NCBI GenBank assembly: GCA_942493385.1 | Contig: OW818699.1 | Coordinates: forward strand, 1,860,001-1,924,000 | Reading direction: 5' to 3' | DNA from: UBA8389 sp942493385 | GTDB lineage: Bacteria > Bacteroidota > Bacteroidia > Bacteroidales > UBA1402 | DNA length: 64,000 nt | Part shown: positions 26,131-34,433 of the stretch, in pieces | Layout of the letters: each line of letters opens with the position of its first letter | Position numbering within the stretch: the stretch's first letter is position 1 | Position numbers and translations under genes: made by a program | Notes under the pieces: model-generated | The model's database searches: none | The model's input: only the letters and a program-made list of their open reading frames with translations | What the model was told of the DNA's origin: nothing

Positions 26131-27713
26131 AGGTATTTGGCATTCTCGAAGCACTCGACCTTTGGGTCATTGGAGTCTATTTTGTCATTCTGATCGGTAT
26201 CGGCCTATGGGTGAGCTATCAGGAGAACAAGAAAAAAAGTGAGAACTTGTTTTTGGCAGGGCGTTCGCTGGGTTGGGTTTCCATCGGAATGAACATGTGG
26301 GGAACGAATGTGGGCCCGTCCATGCTCATCACACTGGCCAGCAGTGGCTTCATGACGGGTATTGTGACTGGAAACTACTCTTGGTACGCTTTTGTTTTCA
26401 TCTTTTTGCTGGCTTTTGTATTTGGACCTCGTTATTTGGGGGCCAATGTTCAGACCTTGCCCGAATACATGGGCAAGCGGTTCGGGGATTCCACCCGCAA
26501 CATGCTGGCTTGGTACACCATCATCACCATCCTGATTTCCTGGCTGGCGTTGACGTTATTTGCTGGTGGCATCCTGATTGGTCAGATTCTGCACATCCCA
26601 ATGTGGGAATCGGTGATCGGTCTGGTGTTGATTTCGGGTTTGTTTGCCGTAGCCGGAGGACTCAAAGCCATTGCTTCCACCAATGTGTTTCAAATGACGC
26701 TGCTTATTTTGGTTTCAGCCATGCTGGTCATTGTCGGCTTGGTAAAGGTGGGCGGTTTCAGTGGGTTGTATGCTCAGACACCGCCTGAAATGTGGAATTT
26801 GTTTCAGCCGAACAATTCGCCCGATTATCCCTGGCTGGCCATTTTGTTGGGTTATCCCATCATGGGGGTATGGTTCTGGTGTACGGACCAATCGATGGTG
26901 CAATCGGTGCTGGGGGCCAAAGACCTCAAAACCGGTCAGCGTGGCGCCAATTTCTGTGGTTGGCTGAAAGTGTTGGATGTGCCTTTGTTCATTTTACCTG
27001 GCATTATTTGTTGGGTCTTGTTCCGCAACGAGGTGACGAATCCGAACGAAGCTTACATCACGATGGTGACCAAGTTGTTTCCCCCTGGTTTGATCGGCGC
27101 CATTATCATTACGATGCTGGCCGCCATGGTTTCCACCATCGGATCGGCCTTGAACTCGTTAAGTACAGTGTTCACCATGGATATTTATGTGAAGAAGTAC
27201 AAACCGGAAGCATCGCGCAACGATATTGTTCGGATAGGCCGGATCGTAACGGTAGTCGGTGCACTTCTTGCCATCGCGCTCACCATGGGCATCGACAGCA
27301 TCAAGGGCATCAAACTGTTTGACGTTTTTCAGTCCATTCTGGGCTTTATCGCACCGCCAATGACGGTGGTGTTTCTGTTTTCAGTGCTTTGGAAAAAAAC
27401 GACTACCAAGGCGGTGAATCTGGTGCTGAGTGTAGGTTCCTTGTTCAGTCTGGGCATCGGCGTGATGTATTTATGGGTATTTCCGCCGGCTCAGGGTTAC
27501 TATTGGCCACATTTCATGATGCTGTCTTTCTTGATTTTCTGTGTGGAGTCTGTGTTTTGTTTTGTCGTGACATTAGTAGATAAAAAAGGTCAGGACCAGA
27601 GTCAGAACACCTTGAAACCCATAAAGTTCAAGACCGATGGTTTTACTCGATGGATGTGGATTATCTTTGTTTTGGTGATGATTGGGCTTTATCTCTTTTT
27701 CAACGGACATTGA
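26127..27713 (+). CDS. Sodium:solute symporter (SSS/SGLT family)
   Basis: 528 residues with about 13-14 membrane helices. Recognisable features are the first helix followed by ENKKKSENLFLAGRSLGW, the NMWGTNVGPSMLI sodium-site helix, the TLPEYMGKRFGDSTRN loop, and GGLKAIASTNVFQM. These are typical of SGLT-like sugar symporters in Bacteroidota. It imports its substrate with Na+ across the inner membrane. Immediate coupling to cytoplasmic GH31 and URO-D genes suggests a mono- or disaccharide, possibly a xylose-containing or O-methylated sugar. That assignment is inference from context. Confidence 0.93.
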   Translation: MKVFGILEALDLWVIGVYFVILIGIGLWVSYQENKKKSENLFLAGRSLGWVSIGMNMWGTNVGPSMLITLASSGFMTGIVTGNYSWYAFVFIFLLAFVFGPRYLGANVQTLPEYMGKRFGDSTRNMLAWYTIITILISWLALTLFAGGILIGQILHIPMWESVIGLVLISGLFAVAGGLKAIASTNVFQMTLLILVSAMLVIVGLVKVGGFSGLYAQTPPEMWNLFQPNNSPDYPWLAILLGYPIMGVWFWCTDQSMVQSVLGAKDLKTGQRGANFCGWLKVLDVPLFILPGIICWVLFRNEVTNPNEAYITMVTKLFPPGLIGAIIITMLAAMVSTIGSALNSLSTVFTMDIYVKKYKPEASRNDIVRIGRIVTVVGALLAIALTMGIDSIKGIKLFDVFQSILGFIAPPMTVVFLFSVLWKKTTTKAVNLVLSVGSLFSLGIGVMYLWVFPPAQGYYWPHFMMLSFLIFCVESVFCFVVTLVDKKGQDQSQNTLKPIKFKTDGFTRWMWIIFVLVMIGLYLFFNGH

Positions 27714-27716
27714 TCG

Positions 27717-29567
27717 ATGGACAAACGAATTTTTAGCCTCGTACTTTTGCTTGTTTTGCTCCTATCTGGGTTGCAGGCGGCAGAGATTTGGGTTTCCCCG
27801 AAGGGAAGTGATGGAAATCCGGGTACTCATGTGTTGCCGAAAGCAAGTTTGCAGGCTGCATTGAGGCAGGCTAAGGAATTGCGGAGGCTGAACGATGCTT
27901 CTGTGGCTGGCGGAATTCATGTGATCATGCTTGGCGGAAGGTATGCTATGTATGAAACGTTGTTGATGACGCCGGAGGATTCTGGTACTCCGTCGAGCCC
28001 GACCACGGTTGAGGCCGCTGCAGGTGAAAAGCCGGTATTAAGTGGCGGTGTGGCGGTAACGGATTGGAAAAAAGTGAAAGGTTCCGTACCCGGTTTGAGC
28101 AAAGGCTTGAACGTTTGGGTGGCTGATGTACCTCTTTTTTCAGGTCGTAAATTTGATTTCCGTCAGGTTTGGGTGAACGGTGCGAAGGCCGTCGTAGCGG
28201 CCAATACAACGGAAAACGACATGTTGCGAATACTTGGTTTTAATGCAAAAAATAGGACTATTCGCGTACCGATGAAAGCTTTGTCGAGTTTTGTAAAACC
28301 ATCTGATATAGAGCTTTTTATTCATCAAATGTGGGCAACGGCGGTGCTTAGGATTTCCTTCGTCCAGCAATTAAACGGGGAGGCCGTCTTGACGTTTCAA
28401 GAACCTGAATCCACCATCGAATTCGAGCATCCATGGCCACCGCCAGTGATTTCAGCCAAGGGGAATTCACCTTTTATGCTGCAACGCGCTATTGAATTCT
28501 TGGATACGCCTGGTGAATGGTATCACGACCGTTCGTTGGGAAAATTGTATTATATCCCAAGAATGGGAGAAGACCTGTTGAAGGCTGAAGTGTTGGTTCC
28601 GGCACTGGAAACGTTGGTGAATGTCGAGGGTACGCCAGAACGTCCTGTACACGATGTGATCTTTAAAGGCATCACGTTTGCGCATAGCACTTGGATGCGA
28701 CCTGCGCGTCAGGGCGATGTGCCTCTGCAGGCTGGCATGTTTATTTTAGACGCTTATAAATTGCAGGTTCCAGGAACGCCAGACAAGGCAACGCTGGAGA
28801 ATCAAGCCTGGGTTGGCCGTCAACCGGCTGCTGTCATGCTTAAAAACGTGCATCATACTGCTTTTCAAGAATGCTCTTTCATTCACACAGGTGCTTCCGG
28901 ATTGGATTATTTGTACGGTTGCAACCTGGATCGGGTAGAGGGCTGCCTGTTTAAAGACATTGCAGGAAACGGGTTGGTCATTGGCAAATTTTCTGACCCT
29001 TCTGTCGAAGCGCATTTGCCCTACGATCCTACCGATAAGCGTGAGCTGGTTCAGAACACGATGGTAAGCAACAATCTGGTGGATGACGCCGCCAACGAAT
29101 ACTGGGGTTGCTGCGGCATGATAGCTGGTTATGTGCGCGGGGTCACTTTTGAACACAATGAATTGCGGAACTTGTCGTATACCGGCATCAGTGTGGGTTG
29201 GGGTTGGACACGCACCATCAACTGCATGCGGAACAATACGATTCACGCCAATCTCGTGCACGATTTTGGCAAACACAATTACAGTTGCGGCGGAATTTAT
29301 ACCTTGTCGGCGCAACCAGGAACGATGATCACTGAAAATTGCATTTATGGTGTTCCAGTCCTTGATTATGCACACGATACCACGGATTATCGAATTTACC
29401 TGGATGAAGCCAGTTCGTACATGGTGGTTAAAAACAACTGGACAGACAAGGCCAAGTTTGGTTTCAATCAAACTGGTTTAATTCAATTTGAGAACAATGG
29501 GCCTCAGGTTTCGACCGAAATCAAGAAACATGCTGGACTTGAACCAAAATACCAACAATCAAAATAA
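27717..29567 (+). CDS. GH141-like right-handed beta-helix glycosidase (copy 2)
   Basis: 616 residues, paralogous over most of its length to the protein at 20817-22769. It shares AEIWVSPKGSDGNPGT, LRQAKELRRLNDASV, the PEDSGTPSSP segment and the beta-helix turns (FEHNELRNLSYTGISVGWGW). The signal peptide ends near LQAAE. A shorter N-terminus and diverged N-terminal strands suggest a different linkage or substrate from copy 1. Likely an exported alpha-L-fucosidase- or xylanase-type GH141 enzyme. It starts three bases after the symporter, and the next gene starts seven bases after its stop. Confidence 0.85.
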   Translation: MDKRIFSLVLLLVLLLSGLQAAEIWVSPKGSDGNPGTHVLPKASLQAALRQAKELRRLNDASVAGGIHVIMLGGRYAMYETLLMTPEDSGTPSSPTTVEAAAGEKPVLSGGVAVTDWKKVKGSVPGLSKGLNVWVADVPLFSGRKFDFRQVWVNGAKAVVAANTTENDMLRILGFNAKNRTIRVPMKALSSFVKPSDIELFIHQMWATAVLRISFVQQLNGEAVLTFQEPESTIEFEHPWPPPVISAKGNSPFMLQRAIEFLDTPGEWYHDRSLGKLYYIPRMGEDLLKAEVLVPALETLVNVEGTPERPVHDVIFKGITFAHSTWMRPARQGDVPLQAGMFILDAYKLQVPGTPDKATLENQAWVGRQPAAVMLKNVHHTAFQECSFIHTGASGLDYLYGCNLDRVEGCLFKDIAGNGLVIGKFSDPSVEAHLPYDPTDKRELVQNTMVSNNLVDDAANEYWGCCGMIAGYVRGVTFEHNELRNLSYTGISVGWGWTRTINCMRNNTIHANLVHDFGKHNYSCGGIYTLSAQPGTMITENCIYGVPVLDYAHDTTDYRIYLDEASSYMVVKNNWTDKAKFGFNQTGLIQFENNGPQVSTEIKKHAGLEPKYQQSK

Positions 29568-29574
29568 CACACCT

Positions 29575-31728
29575 ATGAGAAAACTGCTTTTAATCGTGCT
29601 ATTGGCACTTCCTTGTCTTTCTGTTGTAGCTGAAAATGCTACCTGGATTTGGTATCCTGGCGATTATGAGATTTGGTTGGGAAACGATCTGCAAAACCGT
29701 CGTACCGAACGGGGCACGTTTTTCCCGCCATTTTGGAAAGTGGACACGCATTATCCCATGGTGGAGTTTTCCACCGAAGTCAATCCGACTGAGGATGAGA
29801 CTATTACGATTCGGGCTGAAGGCAAATACAATGTGAAGCTGGACGGAAAGTTTCAGCAGGGCATGCCTTCCACACTGGTGATTCCAGCTGGAAAGCATGC
29901 GCTCAACATCAAGGTTTTTTGTTTGGATCGCGTGCCTGCGCTTTTTGTGGATGGAAAGACCATTCAGACCGGTCCTGGTTGGAAGACCACGTTTGAGGAT
30001 AAGGAATGGATCGATGAGTCTGGAAAGGCTTCCGACAAATCGGGTACCATCTACATGCCGGCAGGCAGTTGGAATTTCAATTTGCCTGAGAATGCGCCCT
30101 CCAAATTCAAACTGCCTACTCTGCCGATGTCACCGATCAAAACGGAAGCCATCAAAAACGGCATTTTGGTTGATTTTGGCAAGGAAACCATGGGCTTTCC
30201 TTATTTCCATGGTTTGACCGGCAAAGGTACGATCAAGGTTTTCTACGGAGAATCGAGGGAAGAAGCGTTGGATGTGGTTGACGGCGTTCTGACCGATGAC
30301 GTGGAAGCCGATGCCTCGGTTTCAACCGATTTGCTTTTGACGGATTCAAAAGCTTTTCGCTACCTGTACATCGAAACAGTTGGCGATTTGACGATAGGTA
30401 GTGTGGACATGAAGTACGAATTCAGCCCCCAAGATTACAAAGGTTCGTTCAAATGCAGCGATACCTTGATCAACCGTATTTGGAACATTTCGGCCTATAC
30501 CTTGCAACTGACAACGCGTGAATTCTTTATCGACGGCATCAAACGCGATCGCTGGGTCTGGTCTGGAGACGCCTATCAGAGCTACCTGATGAATTATTAC
30601 CTGTTTTACGATTCGAAGACGGTTCAGCGTACGCTTCAGTTGTTGCGGGGAAAAGATCCTGTGACCGGACACATCAACACCATCATGGATTATTCCTTCT
30701 ATTGGTTTCTGGGACTGTACGATTACTACATGTATACGGGTGACAAGGAATTCATCCGGTTGATGTATCCGCGAATGGAATCCTTGATGCAATGGGTTCT
30801 TGCCAGAAGGAACAGCCGTGGTTTGCTCGAAGGTCAAGCCGGAGACTGGCTTTTCATCGACTGGACCGATGGCCCGATGGACAAAAAGGGTGAAGTTAGT
30901 TTTGAACAGTTGCTCTATTGCAGAAGCTTGGAAACCATGGCATTATGCGCCGATTTAATGGATAGGCCAGCAGACAGGCAGAAATATGCTGACATGGCAT
31001 TGAATGTGAAAACCATCCTGATGAAGGAATTCTGGGACAAAGGAAAAAGCGCTTTCGTCCACAACAAAGTGAATGGCGTGTCCGACGGAACGGTGACGCG
31101 TTATACCAACATGTTTGCGATCTTTTTCAATTATCTGACCGAAAAGCAGAAGGACGGAGTTAAGGATAAGGTGATTCTGAACAACAACATTATGAAGATT
31201 TCCACGCCTTATATGCGTTTTTACGAACTGGAAGCCATGTGCACCATGGGCGAAACCAATTATGTGATGCAAGAAATGCGCAATTATTGGGGTGGCATGT
31301 TGCAAGAAGGCGCTACGACGTTTTGGGAAAAGTACAATCCCGCGCAAAAAGGAGTGGAGCATTTGGCCATGTACAACCGACCTTATTCCAAAAGCCTTTG
31401 TCATGCTTGGGGAGCCAGTCCGATTTACTTGTTGGGCAAGTATTACTTGGGTGTAAAACCGACGGCTGCCGGTTATGCGACCTTTGAGATTCGTCCGGAA
31501 CTCGGTGACTTGAAGTGGATAGAAGGTTCCGTTCCTACACCAAAGGGTAGTATCAAAGTATATAAAGATTTGAAAACCATTCGAGTAACGGCTTCGGAGG
31601 GGCAGGGATACTTGTATGTCAAGGCCAAGAAGCCCAAAACAACCTTCGGTAAGCTGGAAAAGGTGGAAAGTGGTTTGTTCAAATTGTTGATAAAAGGAGA
31701 TGGACAGGAAGTAACAGTGACTTTATGA
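29575..31728 (+). CDS. Alpha-L-rhamnosidase-like glycosidase, GH78 type, secreted
   Basis: 717 residues from the ATG at 29575, which opens a clear signal peptide (MRKLLLIVLLALPCLSVVAE). N-terminal beta domains (about 25-300) precede a GH78-type alpha/alpha barrel. The barrel shows DGIKRDRWVWSGDAYQSY (the RDR/E general-acid region), GDWLFIDWTD, EGATTFWEKYNP and SLCHAWGASPIYLLG, then a C-terminal beta domain with a rhamnosidase-C-like start. It is shorter than the GH78 at 15016, and the two are only distantly alike. Exo-removal of alpha-L-rhamnose is the probable activity. The stop overlaps the next start (ATGA). Confidence 0.9.
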   Translation: MRKLLLIVLLALPCLSVVAENATWIWYPGDYEIWLGNDLQNRRTERGTFFPPFWKVDTHYPMVEFSTEVNPTEDETITIRAEGKYNVKLDGKFQQGMPSTLVIPAGKHALNIKVFCLDRVPALFVDGKTIQTGPGWKTTFEDKEWIDESGKASDKSGTIYMPAGSWNFNLPENAPSKFKLPTLPMSPIKTEAIKNGILVDFGKETMGFPYFHGLTGKGTIKVFYGESREEALDVVDGVLTDDVEADASVSTDLLLTDSKAFRYLYIETVGDLTIGSVDMKYEFSPQDYKGSFKCSDTLINRIWNISAYTLQLTTREFFIDGIKRDRWVWSGDAYQSYLMNYYLFYDSKTVQRTLQLLRGKDPVTGHINTIMDYSFYWFLGLYDYYMYTGDKEFIRLMYPRMESLMQWVLARRNSRGLLEGQAGDWLFIDWTDGPMDKKGEVSFEQLLYCRSLETMALCADLMDRPADRQKYADMALNVKTILMKEFWDKGKSAFVHNKVNGVSDGTVTRYTNMFAIFFNYLTEKQKDGVKDKVILNNNIMKISTPYMRFYELEAMCTMGETNYVMQEMRNYWGGMLQEGATTFWEKYNPAQKGVEHLAMYNRPYSKSLCHAWGASPIYLLGKYYLGVKPTAAGYATFEIRPELGDLKWIEGSVPTPKGSIKVYKDLKTIRVTASEGQGYLYVKAKKPKTTFGKLEKVESGLFKLLIKGDGQEVTVTL

Positions 31729-34433
31729 AAAAACTGATTTCGATCGTATTGATGGTGGTTTTATCGGTTTCTGCTTGGGCGGGAGCTGGGAAGTTGATTA
31801 TTCAGATACCTTCTGATGCTTCTTCGCGAGTGCAGTTTGGTGCTGAAAAACTGCAGGCTGCATTGACAAACGCAGGGTACTTGGTTCAGACGACTACGGC
31901 TTTATCCAAAGTAGTCAATAAGGTACCAACCATTGTAATTGGAAGGGCTAGTGATGCTCATTTAATCGCTGTCTCTAAAACACTTAAATTGCGCTTTGAC
32001 CAACCGACTCATAAGGAAGGCTATTCGATTCGCAAAGTTGGAAAAACTTGGGTTTTGCATGGCTCAGACGATAGCGGTGTGTTGTATGCCTGCCTGGAAC
32101 TGGCAGATCGAGTATTAAAGGCGGGTTTGCTACCTTTGGAAATTTCCTTTGACGACGCCCCCGAAATGGTGCTTCGCGGTTCGTGCATCGGGATGCAGAA
32201 ACCCTATTACTTACCCGGTCGAACCGTTTATGAATACCCCTACACGCCTGAAACCTTCCCATGGTTTTATGATAAAGCGATGTGGATCAAGTATCTGGAC
32301 ATGCTGGTGGAAAACCGGATGAATTCGTTGTACCTCTGGAACGGGCATCCGTTCGCATCGTTAGTCAAAGTCAAAGAGTATCCGTTTGCGATCGAAGTCA
32401 GTGATGAGGACTTCCGCAAAAATGAGGAAATATTTGCTTTTCTAACCGAGGAAGCCGACAAAAGGGGCATCTGGGTGATTCAAATGTTTTACAACATCAT
32501 CGTTTCCAAGCCCTTTGCCGAACACTACGGCATTAAGACTCAAGACCGGAATGCGCCGATCAATCCCATCGTTTCGGATTACACGCGAAAATCCATTGCC
32601 GAGTTCATCCGAAAATACCCCAATGTGGGCTTGCTCGTTTGCCTAGGAGAAGCCATCAACACCTACGAGGACGATGTGGAATGGTTTACCAAGACGATAC
32701 TTCCTGGCGTGAAGGATGGTTTAAAGGAACTTGGGCGCACTTCAGAAGTTCCGATTATTCTGCGTGCACACGATACCAATTGCGAGATGGTGATGAAAGC
32801 CTCAAAGCCTATTTACTCGAATTTGTACACCATGAACAAGTACAACGGGGAGTCGCTCACCACCTATCAACCTGGCGGCCCTTGGGCAGCCACGCACAAA
32901 GCGCTTAGTGAGCTCGGAACCACGCATGTGGAAAATGTTCATATTTTGGCCAACTTGGAACCGCTTCGATGGAGCTCCCCCGATTTTATTCAAAAGACGG
33001 TAGGAGCAATGCATTCTGTTCATGGAGCCAACGCTCTGCACATCTATCCGCAGGCATCGTATTGGGACTGGCCCTACACGGCGGACAACACGAAAAATCG
33101 TTTGCTGGAAATGGATCGGGATAAGATGTGGTACGAAGCCTGGGCAAGATACGCCTGGAAGCAGGGAAGAGATCGCAATGAGGAAATTTCCTATTGGAGC
33201 AAGGAACTGGACGCAACCTTTGGCTGTTCGGGCCAAGGTTCCAAAATACTGAAAGGCTATGAGGAAATGGGTGAGATTTCACCCAAATTGACCCGCAAAC
33301 TGGCCATTACGGAAGGCAACCGGCAAACGTTCCTCTTGGGTTCGTTCATGACTCAATTGCTGAATCCCGAACGCTGGACGGTTTATCCCGATTTTTTCGC
33401 TTCCTGCGGGCCTAAGGGTGAGCATTTGGTGGAATGGGTTCAGAAGGAATGGAATAAGCAACCACATGTCGGCGAGAATCCAGTTCAATTGGCCATCGAA
33501 GCTGAGAACCACGGAATTGCCGCGGTGCAGGCGTTGGAGTCTGTCTCCGGTGTAAGTAAAAACAACGAAGAATTTGCACGCCTTCTTAATGATGCCAGAG
33601 CATACCGCGCTTTTGCCCGCTTTATGAATGCCAAGGTGAAAGCAGCCGTTTTGGTGCAGCAGTACTCGTTTTCCAACGATCTCAGTGACTTGAACAAGGC
33701 AAGGTTGTATCTAGTGGAATCCTTGGTTTATTACCGCGAACTGGTCGATTTGACGAAGGCTACGTATCTCTATGCCAACAGTATGCAAACCAGACAGCGC
33801 CGCATTCCAATTGGTGGTGACGATGGAAAAAACAAAACTTGGTTGGAACTCTTGCCGAGTTTCACGGAAGAATTAACCAACTTCGACCGGAATCTGGCTA
33901 GGTTGAAACAGCCCAATCAACCCCAACAGGTCATTCAGCCGCTTCAGCCTGCCGAAGTCACTAGTACGTACAACTTGTTCACACTCGATGAGGCTGCCAA
34001 TGCGTTCACCGATAAGGAAGCTAAGATCCTGAAATACGCGGATGAACTCAAGAATTTAAAAGGCATGCGCTTCTCGTACGAAGGGCAGAAAACGGGTCAA
34101 ACTCAAGTCAAGTTCTCCTGCAAGAAGCCGGTTTCGGTTTTGGTGGGCTATTTCAGCACCGTCAGTTCCAACTACGCCTATTCACCGAAACTGGAAACAG
34201 ATGCTTCGGCCAACGATTACGGACAAGCGGAAATTCGGCTGGCAAAAGCGTTGGAAATTGCCGGTCAACCTCCAGTGAATGTGCATACCTATACGTTCGC
34301 TGCCGGTGATCATGTGTTGACCATCAATCAAGGTGCCGTGATGATTTTAGGTTTTATTGACGGAAGCACAAAACTTGCATCGAGGGATGCCGGTTTGGGT
34401 GAAAAAACGAATATAGACTGGTTGTTTTTCTAA
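31725..34433 (+). CDS. Unassigned TIM-barrel glycosidase with GH20b/GH67N-like N-terminal domain
   Basis: 902 residues with a signal peptide (about 1-20). Residues about 20-140 resemble the non-catalytic alpha/beta domain found before GH20 and GH67 barrels (IIQIPSDASSRVQFGAEKLQAAL; the GYSIRKVGKTWVLHGSDDSGVLYACLELADRV pattern). A barrel follows from about 150 (LRGSCIGMQKPYYL, NSLYLWNGHPF, LVCLGEA, ILRAHDTNC), then a helical section and a C-terminal beta domain from about 750. The N-terminal domain and barrel motifs suggest a uronidase- or hexosaminidase-like exo-enzyme, in this setting perhaps on galacturonic or glucuronic acid. I cannot place it in a named GH family. It overlaps both neighbours. 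Confidence 0.75.
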   Translation: MKKLISIVLMVVLSVSAWAGAGKLIIQIPSDASSRVQFGAEKLQAALTNAGYLVQTTTALSKVVNKVPTIVIGRASDAHLIAVSKTLKLRFDQPTHKEGYSIRKVGKTWVLHGSDDSGVLYACLELADRVLKAGLLPLEISFDDAPEMVLRGSCIGMQKPYYLPGRTVYEYPYTPETFPWFYDKAMWIKYLDMLVENRMNSLYLWNGHPFASLVKVKEYPFAIEVSDEDFRKNEEIFAFLTEEADKRGIWVIQMFYNIIVSKPFAEHYGIKTQDRNAPINPIVSDYTRKSIAEFIRKYPNVGLLVCLGEAINTYEDDVEWFTKTILPGVKDGLKELGRTSEVPIILRAHDTNCEMVMKASKPIYSNLYTMNKYNGESLTTYQPGGPWAATHKALSELGTTHVENVHILANLEPLRWSSPDFIQKTVGAMHSVHGANALHIYPQASYWDWPYTADNTKNRLLEMDRDKMWYEAWARYAWKQGRDRNEEISYWSKELDATFGCSGQGSKILKGYEEMGEISPKLTRKLAITEGNRQTFLLGSFMTQLLNPERWTVYPDFFASCGPKGEHLVEWVQKEWNKQPHVGENPVQLAIEAENHGIAAVQALESVSGVSKNNEEFARLLNDARAYRAFARFMNAKVKAAVLVQQYSFSNDLSDLNKARLYLVESLVYYRELVDLTKATYLYANSMQTRQRRIPIGGDDGKNKTWLELLPSFTEELTNFDRNLARLKQPNQPQQVIQPLQPAEVTSTYNLFTLDEAANAFTDKEAKILKYADELKNLKGMRFSYEGQKTGQTQVKFSCKKPVSVLVGYFSTVSSNYAYSPKLETDASANDYGQAEIRLAKALEIAGQPPVNVHTYTFAAGDHVLTINQGAVMILGFIDGSTKLASRDAGLGEKTNIDWLFF

